NCBI RefSeq assembly: GCF_000716335.1
Contig: NZ_KL591034.1
Location: 7,143-36,593 of the forward strand
DNA: 29,451 bases
Source: Streptomyces sp. NRRL S-118
GTDB lineage: Bacteria; Actinomycetota; Actinomycetes; Streptomycetales; Streptomycetaceae
Direction: 5' to 3'
Numbering within the stretch: the first letter of the stretch is position 1; each line of letters begins with the position of its first letter. This document shows, piece after piece, positions 14,316 to 21,943 of this stretch. The notes under the pieces were generated by a model. The model saw nothing but the letters and a program-made list of their open reading frames with translations, ran no database searches and was not told where the DNA came from. The position numbers and the translations under genes were made by a program.

Positions 14316-15364
14316 CCGACCTCCAGATCGCCGGAGTGGTGAAGGGATACGGCTCCGGGGAACGGGTCCTGGACGGGCTCGACCTCTCCGTGCCCGGCGG
14401 GTCGCTGGCCGCGGTCCTCGGCCCGTCGGGATGCGGCAAAACCACCCTGCTCCGCGTCATCGCCGGTTTCCTGCGCGCCGACGCCGGCACGGTCACGGTC
14501 GGCGGCCGCACCCTGAGCGCCCCCGGCACCCACCTGCCGCCCGAACGCCGCCGTGTCGGTATCGTCCCCCAGGAAGGCGCGCTGTTCCCGCACTTGAGCG
14601 TGGCCCGCAACGTCGCGTTCGGCCTCACCGGCGCCGACCGGGCGGCCCGGTACCGCCGCGTCGGCGAGATGCTGGACCTGGTGGGCCTCGGCGGCTACGG
14701 CGACCGTATGCCGCACGGCGGCCAGCAGCAGCGCGTCGCCCTCGCACGCGCCCTGGCACCGGAACCCCAACTGGTGCTGCTCGACGAGCCGTTCAACGCG
14801 CTCGACAGCGCGTTGCGCACCGGGGTGCGTGATGACGTCCGCGCCGCCCTGCGGGCCACCGGCGCCACCGCCGTACTGGTCACCCACGACCAGCAGGAAG
14901 CGCTCTCGACCGCCGATCTCGTCGCCGTCGTACGAGGAGGCCGTGTGGCGCAGTGCGGCACTCCCCAGGACGTCTACCACCGCCCGGCCGATCCCTGGGT
15001 CGCGGATTTCGTCGGGGACGCCGTCATCGTCACCGGGACCGCCGACCAGGGCACGGCGACCACCCCTCTCGGCCGCGTTCCGCTGGCCGCACCGGCACCC
15101 GGCGTGCGGGAGGGGCTGGTGCTGCTGCGCCCGGAACAGCTGCGGCTCGCCGACGCGGACGGTGCGGAGGCCCACGGGACCGTGACCGAAGTGCGCTTCT
15201 ACGGTCACGACGCCATGGCGAGCGTCGCCGTCGACGGCCTGGACGCACCGGTCGACGTCCGCGTTCCCGGCCGGGCGCCCGTGCGGCCGGGCCAGCGAAC
15301 CGGCCTCCGCGTGACGGGGGAGGCCACGCTGCACCCGGTAGAGACCCCGGGCTCCTGCATGTGA
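14312..15364 (+). CDS. Iron(III) ABC transporter ATP-binding protein
   Basis: 350 aa, overlapping the permease stop by 4 bases. Walker A GPSGCGKTT at ~37-45, Q-loop VPQEGALFPHLSV at ~85-97, signature region HGGQQQR at ~135-141, Walker B LVLLDEP at ~154-160, and switch histidine in VLVTHDQQEAL at ~192. The signature is degenerate: the usual LSGGQ reads PHGGQ, a variation tolerated in several transporters. Residues ~235-350 form the C-terminal beta extension common to FbpC/PotA-type ATPases (LVLLRPEQLRLADADG...VTEVRFYGHDAMASVAV), possibly regulatory. It drives ferric import with the two preceding genes. Confidence 0.88.
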   Translation: MTDLQIAGVVKGYGSGERVLDGLDLSVPGGSLAAVLGPSGCGKTTLLRVIAGFLRADAGTVTVGGRTLSAPGTHLPPERRRVGIVPQEGALFPHLSVARNVAFGLTGADRAARYRRVGEMLDLVGLGGYGDRMPHGGQQQRVALARALAPEPQLVLLDEPFNALDSALRTGVRDDVRAALRATGATAVLVTHDQQEALSTADLVAVVRGGRVAQCGTPQDVYHRPADPWVADFVGDAVIVTGTADQGTATTPLGRVPLAAPAPGVREGLVLLRPEQLRLADADGAEAHGTVTEVRFYGHDAMASVAVDGLDAPVDVRVPGRAPVRPGQRTGLRVTGEATLHPVETPGSCM

Positions 15365-15423
15365 CCACAGCCGCACACCAACCGCGGGGAGCAGCGGGCG
15401 TTCAGGTCTCCCGTTCTCCGCCG

Positions 15424-15443
15424 CCGGCCCCTCGCCGGGCCGG
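15424..15443. terminator. Short hairpin after the iron operon
   Basis: CCGGCCC, 6 bases, GGGCCGG, about 60 bp after the ATPase stop. The stem is short, so the terminator call is tentative. The rest of 15365-15550 shows no gene. Confidence 0.35.
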
Positions 15444-15550
15444 ACGAGTGAGGCCGGGAGCGAGAAGAGGCCGGGCATGCGGTACGCAGGGTCGCCGGGA
15501 GACTCTTCCACCGCACGGCCGGTTCGCTGCTGGTCCTGTTCCGGCCGGCC

Positions 15551-16030
15551 TCAGCCCACCGCCTTCCTGACCAGCGCGCTGATGAGCTGTTCGTCGGCAG
15601 CGGTCAGCTCCTTCAGGGCGTAGGCGGTCGGCCACATGGTGCCCTCGTCGAGCATCGCCTGGTCGCTGAATCCGAGCGTGGCGTACCTCGACTTGAACTT
15701 CTGCGCGCTCTGGAAGTGGCAGACGACCTTGCCGTCCCTGGCGTAGGCGGGCATCCCGTACCAGAGCTTGGGCGTGAGGTCCGGAGCGGCGGCCTTGACG
15801 ATGGCGTGGACCCGCTCGGCGAGGACCCGGTCCGCCTCCGGCATCTCGGCGATCTTCGCGAGCACATCACGCTCTGCCGCCGCATCCTTCTCCGCCCGCG
15901 AACCGCGTCGCGTCGCCGCCTTCTTCTGCTCCTGCGCGTGCTCCTTCATCGCGGCCCGCTCCTCGGCGGTGAATCCGTTGTACTGCTCGGCCGTGCCGGA
16001 GTTCGCGGCGGACGACATCGTGTGCTGCAT
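15551..16030 (-). CDS. DUF1801-family protein (YdhG-like)
   Basis: 159 aa. The start ATG 16030 has GGAAGGA about 9 bases upstream. The C-terminal half carries the DUF1801 pattern: [50 protein letters not shown]. The N-terminal ~60 residues are charged and Lys/Arg/Glu-rich ([30 protein letters not shown]). Some family members are labelled iron chaperones because of a frataxin-like fold, but that label is not tested by this sequence. The gene starts 60 bp after the first VOC gene on the same strand with no visible separate promoter, so it is probably co-transcribed with it. Confidence 0.75.
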   Translation of the reverse strand: MQHTMSSAANSGTAEQYNGFTAEERAAMKEHAQEQKKAATRRGSRAEKDAAAERDVLAKIAEMPEADRVLAERVHAIVKAAAPDLTPKLWYGMPAYARDGKVVCHFQSAQKFKSRYATLGFSDQAMLDEGTMWPTAYALKELTAADEQLISALVRKAVG

Positions 16031-16090
16031 GGCTGTTTTCCTTCCGTACAGGGATGAGTCGGGTCGGGGCGGGAGTTCAGGGCCGGGAAA

Positions 16091-16759
16091 TCAGGAGACT
16101 GCGGACGCCGTGGACGGCGCGGGGGCGGGCGACGCGGCGGCCTCCCAGGCGAATCCGTCCGGGTCGGTGAAGGAGCCGGCGGTGCTGCCGAGGACGACGC
16201 GGTGCGAGCCGGTGCCGCCGGCGGGGATGCCGAGGTCCTTCGCCAGGCCGCGGCGCTTGTACAGCGCCAGCTTGACGGGGCTGGGCCGGCCGGAGGCGAA
16301 CTCGGCGTACTTGCCGCCGAAGCTCCTGGCCACGGTCATGCCCCGGCCGACGTAGAACTGCTTGCTTGCCTTCACGTCCTCGACACCGAGCAGAAGGACG
16401 ATCTCGCCGATCTCGCGGGTGGCCGGGCCGGTGTCCTTCTTGGCCGAGGTCGCGATTTTCCAGATGGTCCCGTCCGGGGCCTGGACGACGCCGCCGTAGC
16501 CCCACAGCGACTTCGCGGCGGGCTTGAGCACCGTGGCGCCGGCGTCCACGGCGGCGCCGAGGAAGCGGTCGACGGTGGCCGGCTGGGACACCGTGAGCGC
16601 CAGGGTGAAGCCGCGGAATCCGGTGGAGTGCGCCTCGGAGGCCCGCAGGCGTATGTACGTGTCCACCCCGAAGGCGGCGTAGAAGCGGTGGGCGGCCTCG
16701 GGGTCGGCCACCTCAAGAGTGACCGAAGCGACGGACGTGGTGGATGCGGTGGTTGCCAT
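16091..16759 (-). CDS. VOC-family (glyoxalase/dioxygenase-like) protein
   Basis: 222 aa with two VOC modules in tandem. The first opens VASVTLEVADPEAAHRFYAAFGVD and ends with DGTIWKIATS; the second opens EIGEIVLLLGVEDVKASKQFYVGRGMTVARSFG and ends with FTDPDGFAWEAAASP. Metal-ligand positions of the classical glyoxalase are not clearly conserved. Possible roles are binding or modification of a small electrophile or antibiotic. The start ATG 16759 is supported by TAGCGT seven bases upstream, implying a leaderless transcript. Upstream lies the 19-bp element shared with the second VOC gene. The AraC gene ends 6 bp from this start codon. Confidence 0.7.
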   Translation of the reverse strand: MATTASTTSVASVTLEVADPEAAHRFYAAFGVDTYIRLRASEAHSTGFRGFTLALTVSQPATVDRFLGAAVDAGATVLKPAAKSLWGYGGVVQAPDGTIWKIATSAKKDTGPATREIGEIVLLLGVEDVKASKQFYVGRGMTVARSFGGKYAEFASGRPSPVKLALYKRRGLAKDLGIPAGGTGSHRVVLGSTAGSFTDPDGFAWEAAASPAPAPSTASAVS

Positions 16760-16764
16760 GGCTG

Positions 16765-17313
16765 TCACGCTAGAGGCACCCCGGCGGCCGGGGCTTCTCG
16801 ATTCCTGACCGGTCTTGCCACCTGCTCCGCCACGCACGCCGGCATCCCCTCCAACGTGACCGCAGGCCCCGCACCACCGGCCGTACCTGCGGCATCGGCA
16901 CGGTCGGCCGCCGCATCCGCCGCATCCGCCGCATCCGCCGCATCCCCCGCACGGCGCCGGAAGGCCCCGGGCGGCATGCCGACCAGCTCGGTGAAGCGGG
17001 TGGTGAACGTGCCCGGCGACGCGCAGCCGACCGCGAAGCAGACCTCGGTGACGCTGAGATCACCCCGCCGAAGCAGCGCCGTCGCGCGCTCGATGCGACG
17101 CGTCATCAGGTACGCGTACGGCGACTCACCATAGGCGGCCCGGAACTGCCGGCTGAGGTGCCCGGCGGACATGTTCACGTTGCGGGCGAGCGCCTCCACA
17201 TCCAGCGGCTGCGCGTATTCCCTGTCGATCCGGTCGCGGACGCGGCGCAGCCGCGCGAGATCAGCCAGGCGCTGCGCCTGAACCCGTGCACGCCGCCACT
17301 CGGGGTGACACAT
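16765..17313 (-). CDS. AraC-family transcriptional regulator
   Basis: 182 aa. Nearly the whole functional part is the double helix-turn-helix: DRIDREYAQPLDVEALARNVNMSAGHLSRQFRAAYGESPYAYLMTRRIERATALLRRGDLSVTEVCFAVGCASPGTFTTRFTELVGMPPGAFRRR (~27-120). No N-terminal sensor domain is present. The C-terminal ~60 residues are an Ala/Asp-rich tail encoded partly by 9-bp tandem repeats. The start ATG 17313 is supported by GAAGGGGAG about 8 bases upstream. It lies between two VOC genes on the same strand, both with the identical 19-bp element, so it is the natural candidate for activating them. The trigger is unknown. Confidence 0.85.
   Translation of the reverse strand: MCHPEWRRARVQAQRLADLARLRRVRDRIDREYAQPLDVEALARNVNMSAGHLSRQFRAAYGESPYAYLMTRRIERATALLRRGDLSVTEVCFAVGCASPGTFTTRFTELVGMPPGAFRRRAGDAADAADAADAAADRADAAGTAGGAGPAVTLEGMPACVAEQVARPVRNREAPAAGVPLA
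16767..16772 (-). promoter_or_regulatory. -10 box of first VOC gene (leaderless)
   Basis: TAGCGT on the minus strand, 7 bases before the ATG. The same arrangement occurs at the second VOC gene. Confidence 0.4.
16793..16811 (-). promoter_or_regulatory. 19-bp shared element, copy 1 (candidate AraC site)
   Basis: The plus strand reads GCTTCTCGATTCCTGACCG, identical to the copy at 17887-17905. It lies 33 bp before the VOC ATG and 20 bp upstream of its -10 box, so it covers the -35 region. This copy sits inside the 3' end of the AraC coding sequence. Confidence 0.65.
16910..16945. repeat. Four tandem 9-bp repeats inside AraC gene
   Basis: Four exact copies of GCCGCATCC. On the coding strand this is GGATGCGGC, which encodes the Asp-Ala-Ala run of the AraC tail. 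Length variation would keep frame, because the unit is a multiple of three. Confidence 0.85.
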
Positions 17314-17442
17314 GACAACACTCCCCTTCTCTCAGTGATGACCGGCTGCGCCGGAGCCGACCGGCCCATGCCGGTGCGCCGCCAGCGCTGCTGCAGGCGG
17401 TCGCGATGCCGGCCCGCACGGCCGCATCGATGCCCGCACGGC

Positions 17443-17853
17443 TCAGCGAAGCTCCTGAATGCGGACCAGGTTGCCCGCGGGGTCGCGGAAGGCGCAGTCC
17501 CGGATGCCGTACGGCTGCTCGGTCGGCTCCTGCACGACCTCCGTATCACCGGCCTGCACCTTCTCGAACGTGGCGTCGAGGTCCGGGGTGGCCAGAAGGA
17601 TCCAGCCGTAGGTGCCCTTGGCCATCATCTCGGTGATGGTGCGGCGCTCGTCTTCGGTGACTCCCGGGTCGGCAGCAGGCGGCGCCAGAAGGATCGACGT
17701 GTCGGGCAGACCGGCCGGGCCGACCGTGATCCAGCGCATCCTGCCCTGCCCGACGTCGCTGCGGACCTCGAAACCGAGGACGTCGCGGTAGAAGGCGAGC
17801 GACGCATCCGGGTCGTCGTGCGGGAGGAAACTCGTGTGAATGGTGATGTCCAT
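17443..17853 (-). CDS. VOC-family protein
   Basis: 136 aa, one VOC module: opening HTSFLPHDDPDASLAFYRDVLGFEVRSDVGQGRMRWITVGP, closing GIRDCAFRDPAGNLVRIQEL. The final Glu in LVRIQEL matches the usual metal-ligand position, and the His in the opening strand (ITIHTSFLPHDD) could supply another ligand. The length is normal for a single-module VOC protein such as glyoxalase or bleomycin-resistance-like proteins. The start ATG 17853 has TAATCT seven bases upstream, so the mRNA is probably leaderless. It is separated from the AraC gene by about 130 bp with no visible structure. Substrate unknown. Confidence 0.75.
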   Translation of the reverse strand: MDITIHTSFLPHDDPDASLAFYRDVLGFEVRSDVGQGRMRWITVGPAGLPDTSILLAPPAADPGVTEDERRTITEMMAKGTYGWILLATPDLDATFEKVQAGDTEVVQEPTEQPYGIRDCAFRDPAGNLVRIQELR

Positions 17854-17860
17854 GACGGGC

Positions 17861-17866
17861 AGATTA
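17861..17866 (-). promoter_or_regulatory. -10 box of second VOC gene (leaderless)
   Basis: TAATCT on the minus strand, 7 bases before the ATG. Confidence 0.45.
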
Positions 17867-17886
17867 GGGGCGGCTCCGTACACCGC

Positions 17887-17905
17887 GCTTCTCGATTCCT
17901 GACCG
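17887..17905 (-). promoter_or_regulatory. 19-bp shared element, copy 2 (candidate AraC site)
   Basis: Identical to 16793-16811 and at exactly the same distance from its -10 box (20 bp) and start codon (33 bp). Confidence 0.65.
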
Positions 17906-18100
17906 ACCCGACACGCTCGTACGTGCACCGGCAGGTCACCCGGAGCGCACTTCCCGTGACATCGCCCCGACGCCCCGTCAGTCAGCCCGTGACAGCGCAG
18001 GCTCAGCGCCGGTCTCTCGTTCGGTGTCGCGACGCACCGACTCCGACCGGCTCGTCCGGCCGGGGAGCGACGCCCTCGTCGACCGGCTCAAGATGGCGGC

Positions 18101-18130
18101 GGCCGCAGCCACTTGTCCGTGGCTGCGGCC
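18101..18130. terminator. Strong hairpin terminator after GNAT gene
   Basis: Perfect 12-bp stem, GGCCGCAGCCAC and GTGGCTGCGGCC, with a 6-base loop. It is 7 bp past the GNAT stop. The adjoining 17906-18100 has no recognisable gene. Confidence 0.85.
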
Positions 18131-18136
18131 TACCGG

Positions 18137-18904
18137 TCAGCGTCGCTGCTCCCCGGGCAGTGCGAGGTAGAGGCGTGTGCCCTGCGGCCGGTAACCGACG
18201 CGCTCGTACACGCGGCGGGAACCCTCGCCGGAGTACTCCAGCCAGACGGAACCGGCGCCTGCGGCGAACATCGCCCGCGTCACCGCGGCGGTCACCGCGC
18301 CGGCGACGCCACGGCCGCGGTGAGCCGGGCGGGTTCCCACGCCGGACAGTTCAGCCGTGTCCTCGGCCGGTGGAGTGCAGGAGGCACCACCGGCGCAGCC
18401 GCCTTCCGGGGTACGGACGAAACGCACCGCCCCGCCGCCCTGCTGCGTGCGCCGCAGCCGGGCCGCGCCCTCCGCCGAGGGGGCGAAGACACCGCCGAAA
18501 GCCTCGGCGAGCGCGGCATCCAGTTCGGCGTACTCCTCGTCGGTCGCCGGGGTCTCCACGCCCGGGGCGGGGACGGACCGGGGGACCGTCAGCCCGGACG
18601 GGGTGCAGACGAGGTACTCGTGCACCGCCTCCGTCTCGAAGCCCGCCGCCCACAGAGCCGGCGCCGCACCGGGCGCGGCCCCCGGCGCGAACTCCAGCCG
18701 CGGCATGAGCCCGCGTTCCGCGAACGCGCCGATCAGCGCCGTGACGTCCTGCTCGGTCGGCTCGGCTCCGGGCAGCGGGGTCGCGTAGTTGAGGTGGGGA
18801 CTGGCTGTGTCAGGGGTGAAGCCCGCGACGAAGCCGCCGGTCTCGACGACGACGGGCCGGCGGCACAGATTGGCGACCGCGAAGTTCTGGACCTGTGTGT
18901 CCAT
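18137..18904 (-). CDS. GNAT-family N-acetyltransferase
   Basis: 255 aa. The C-terminal ~100 residues carry the GNAT fold with the acetyl-CoA loop: LSGVGTRPAHRGRGVAGAVTAAVTRAMFAAGAGSVWLEYSGEGSRRVYERVGYRPQG. RGRGVAG is the pyrophosphate-binding Q/RxxGxG/A-type motif, and RVYERVGY is the usual helix before the last strand. The N-terminal ~120 residues probably form a second, degenerate GNAT half or substrate domain. The start ATG 18904 has GAGGTG about 9 bases upstream. It stands alone with its own terminator. Acceptor unknown. Confidence 0.85.
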   Translation of the reverse strand: MDTQVQNFAVANLCRRPVVVETGGFVAGFTPDTASPHLNYATPLPGAEPTEQDVTALIGAFAERGLMPRLEFAPGAAPGAAPALWAAGFETEAVHEYLVCTPSGLTVPRSVPAPGVETPATDEEYAELDAALAEAFGGVFAPSAEGAARLRRTQQGGGAVRFVRTPEGGCAGGASCTPPAEDTAELSGVGTRPAHRGRGVAGAVTAAVTRAMFAAGAGSVWLEYSGEGSRRVYERVGYRPQGTRLYLALPGEQRR

Positions 18905-19590
18905 GGTGGGTTGTCACCTCACGACATCTCAGGATGAGCCCACGACGAACTCGATGAGTTCGGGGGCAGGAACGAGTGGGTGCCCAGGGCACCGCAACGT
19001 GGGACCGCCGTACGGGATCGCGCGTGGCGGACCGAGCCGGCCGACCGCTGTGGAGCGGGCCGCTCAGTGCCGACGGCGGCCGCTGGGGGACGCCGGAATC
19101 ATTGGCTCTCGTTCCTCACCATGAGTTTCGTCCGCACAGTCGCGGAACGCGTTCACCGTGCCACGAGCGGCAGGGGCTGGCAACGTGTTTTCCCGATCGT
19201 TCCTCCTGGCGGGCGGCGGCCGTTGGACGGGACCGCGCACCGCGCTTCCTGGTACCGGCGGTGGTGCGCGGTGCCGCAATGCACGGGACTCCCGCCAGGC
19301 GCGGTCATCGGACCGGCCGAGTGCGGTGACCGCCGACGCCGGGTTGTCGTGGCCGCCGCTCGGGCACCCGGCGGCGGGTGTACGGCACCGGGCGGTCGCC
19401 GGGCTGCGGGTTCTGGACCTGATGGACGTACCGCGCCTGGCGACTCCGGGCCGGGCAGCGTGCGGGCCGGCACCCGGCGGTGGACGATCACCGCGGGAAC
19501 GCGGAGGCCGGCGAGCTCCTCGACCGGTGCGAGCGCCTGTTCAGCGACTTCGTCCTCCGGCGGCGCAAGCCGGAAGCCGGTTCGGGACTC
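18905..19590. other. Long non-coding or decayed region
   Basis: About 690 bp without a convincing gene. Open frames exist only because of high GC content. A short stretch at about 19515-19570 (GELLDRCERLFSDFVLRRRKPEAGSG) has helix-like coding text but no recognised family, and it runs into the insertion-sequence edge, so it may be the interrupted end of a lost gene. A 10-bp inverted repeat with a 21-base loop lies at 19232-19272. Confidence 0.4.
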
Positions 19591-19639
19591 CTAGGGGGTG
19601 TTTCAGAAGTGAATAGAGGTGTGGCCCGGTCATCCTGCT

Positions 19640-19671
19640 CAACGCGAGCGATTGGCGAAGCGCTCGCGTTG
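19640..19671. repeat. 11-bp inverted repeat before passenger gene
   Basis: CAACGCGAGCG and CGCTCGCGTTG, perfect arms with a 10-base loop, about 30 bp inside the left end of the element. It could shield the passenger gene from outside transcription or be an operator. Confidence 0.55.
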
Positions 19672-19758
19672 AGGCCAGTACGTGTGCAGGGGGTGCTTCC
19701 TGTGATCGTCGTGCCCTTTACGCTTCCCTCGGCATCGGTTTTCTGGGGTGGGAGACGC

Positions 19759-20979
19759 ATGTACGAGGACAGGGCGCCGGATTCGGTATGGCTTCCGAAG
19801 CGGCGGCTGCGTGCGCTAAAACCGGTGTGGGAGGCCCGGCACGGCGGTCGCGCCGATTCCGAGGCGCTGGGTACCTGGCACTGCAATGGGCTCGTCGTCA
19901 GGGCCGCCTTCGATCGGCTCCGGGCCTTCGACACCGGGACCGGTGAGCAGCGCTGGGCCTGGGAGGTACCCGGCCGCGACGTGCTGTCGGCCATGGCCGA
20001 CGAGGTGGTGGACGGTGTCGCGTTGCTGGCCCACTGGCCGGACACCTCCGACGGTCGGAAGGACGCCACCGTCACCGCCCTCGACGTGACATCGGGCAAG
20101 GAACTCTGGTCGGCACGGCAGAACCTCGAGAAGCTCTGGCCCGGCGCCTCCGGTCTCAGGCCCGGCACCGTTGCCCTGTCCGGAGAACGAGCGATGGTCG
20201 CCACGGGAGCGGGCGTCGTCGCCCTGGACATGAGGACGGGCCGATCGGCATGGACCGTGCCGCACGGCCGAACGGACGAGGCTCAGATCCGGGCCGCAGG
20301 GGATCGGCTCGTTCTTGTCACGCGGCGGGCGGGCACCACCACCGTCAGGTCGGTGGATGCCGCCGACGGCACAGTGCGCTGGAAGAAGCCGATGCCCGTC
20401 GACGGCCCCGTCGCGCGGGTACGGATCGTTGCCGCGGACCCCCTGCTGCTGGCCGTCGAGGGCGAGGGCCGTCGCGGCCCGAACTGTGTGCTGCGACTGG
20501 ACGCGGACGGCAATGCCGTCGCGGAGATCTCGTCGGCCGACGACACCTCGATAGCCCCGTACGCCTCCTGGGTCCTCGCCGACGGACGACGCCGGGTCAC
20601 CTGGGCCGGGGACACGCTGATCGCGTTCGTCAGGTTGCCGGGGTACGACCACCTTGCCCGTCTCGTCGGCTTCTCGCTGTCGACGGGCCGGCACCTGTGG
20701 ACGTGGGACGACGGCCGGGGCATCGACGCGCTGGCCTGCCATCGTGGTCACGTGGTCGCGCTGCGCCACTACGAGGATGAGCAGGAGGGGCAGCATGTCG
20801 CGTGGCGATGCCAGGCACACGTGCTCGACCCCGCCGATGGCCATGAGGTGGCGCGGCGTCGCCTGAAGGTGACACGGGACGAGCCGTACACGATGCACCT
20901 GTACGGCAACCGGATGCTCTGGGTCAGTAAGGAGGGCAGGCCCGGCACCCCGCCGGTGAAGGCCTTTGATTGGCGCTGA
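19759..20979 (+). CDS. PQQ-like beta-propeller protein (passenger gene)
   Basis: 406 aa from ATG 19759, with GGGGTGGGAG about 7 bases upstream. At least six blades show the quinoprotein-like repeat (D-x-x-[TSD]G-x-x-x-W): LRAFDTGTGEQRWAWEV, VTALDVTSGKELWSARQ, VVALDMRTGRSAWTVPH, VRSVDAADGTVRWKKPM, LVGFSLSTGRHLWTWDD and a weaker HVLDPADGHEVARRR. No signal peptide or catalytic residues of true PQQ dehydrogenases are seen, so this is a cytosolic propeller, probably for protein binding or sensing. The frame is intact over its whole length, in contrast to the broken transposase behind it, which suggests selection on the passenger or recent capture. Codon use is like the rest of the window. Confidence 0.7.
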   Translation: MYEDRAPDSVWLPKRRLRALKPVWEARHGGRADSEALGTWHCNGLVVRAAFDRLRAFDTGTGEQRWAWEVPGRDVLSAMADEVVDGVALLAHWPDTSDGRKDATVTALDVTSGKELWSARQNLEKLWPGASGLRPGTVALSGERAMVATGAGVVALDMRTGRSAWTVPHGRTDEAQIRAAGDRLVLVTRRAGTTTVRSVDAADGTVRWKKPMPVDGPVARVRIVAADPLLLAVEGEGRRGPNCVLRLDADGNAVAEISSADDTSIAPYASWVLADGRRRVTWAGDTLIAFVRLPGYDHLARLVGFSLSTGRHLWTWDDGRGIDALACHRGHVVALRHYEDEQEGQHVAWRCQAHVLDPADGHEVARRRLKVTRDEPYTMHLYGNRMLWVSKEGRPGTPPVKAFDWR

Positions 20980-21061
20980 GCGCGGGTGGCCGATGCTCAG
21001 CCGATTGAGCCCTTCAGCCACATTCGGAATGAAGTGATCTTGATGTGTCAAGATCCACTTT

Positions 21062-21924
21062 ATGGGGAGGCGTGATCTGACGAATGCGCAGTGGGCGAAG
21101 CTGGAGCCGTTGCTCCCGGTCGGGAAGAGGCCCGGACGGCCGCCGGTGCACACCAAGCGGCAGTTCATGGACCGCATACGCTGGCGCACCCGCGCTGGTG
21201 CTCCCTGGCGGGACGTGCCCGAGCGGTACGGGCCGTGGGAGACGGGCTACGGCCTGTTCCGGCGTTGGCAGCGGGACGGCACCTGGCACCGCATTCTTCG
21301 AGCAGTTGCAGGCCCGGGCCGACGCCGAGGGACTGATCACCTGGGACGTCTCGGTGGACTCGACCATCGTCCGCGCCCACCAGCAAGCGGCGGGTGCCCG
21401 CGAAAAGGGGATCTGCAGGTCGAGCCGCCAGGCGGTGTCTTCACCGAGCCCGACGACCACGGGCTCGGACGCTCCCGGGGCGGGCTGACGACCAAGCTCA
21501 ACCTGGCGGTGGAGCAGGGCCAGAAGCCGATGTCACTGGTGATCACGGCCGGGCAGCGCGGTGATTCCCCGCAGTTCCAGGTGGTCTTGGGCCGTATCCG
21601 GGTGCCCAGGCTCGGGGCGGGCCGCCCTCGCAGCCGGCCGGCCAAGGTTCGCGCCGACAAGGCGTACAGTTCCGCGCGAACCGCGCCTACCTGCGCAAGC
21701 GCGGTATCCGCTGCACGATCCCGGAGAAGCGCGACCAGATCGCCAACCGCGAGCAGCGCGGCCGGCCGCCGAAGTTCGACCAGGCCGACTACAAACAGCG
21801 CCACGCGGTGGAGTGCGGAATCAATCGCCTCAAGCGGCACCGCGCGGTCGCCACCAGATACGACAAGCGCGCCGTGCGCTACGAGGCGACCGTACTCGTC
21901 GCAGCCATCAACGAATGGCTGTGA
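21062..21924 (+). pseudogene. IS5-family transposase, frameshifted
   Basis: Reading across frames gives a full-length IS5-type DDE transposase of about 287 aa: MGRRDLTNAQWAKLEPLLPVGKRPGRPP..., then FEQLQARADAEGLITWDVSVDSTIVRAHQ (first catalytic Asp region), then [33 protein letters not shown] and [10 protein letters not shown] (second Asp), and finally [17 protein letters not shown]...[22 protein letters not shown] (Glu region) to a stop at 21922. Frame changes occur near 21297, 21420 and 21673. The first could be a programmed shift, as used by some IS5 elements, but three changes indicate decay. Confidence 0.8.
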
Positions 21925-21943
21925 CCAGCACTTCTGCAACCCC

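Noticed and set aside
8691..15364. Complete siderophore (NRPS) cluster
   Set aside because: Only one adenylation and one carrier domain; no condensation, thioesterase, hydroxylase or siderophore exporter genes are present.
16910..16945. CRISPR-like repeats
   Set aside because: Units are 9 bp, directly adjacent without spacers, and lie inside a coding region.
19759..20979. PQQ-dependent dehydrogenase
   Set aside because: Blade repeats are present but no signal peptide, catalytic Asp/Asn/Glu pattern or adjacent Cys pair is visible; only a structural propeller is supported.
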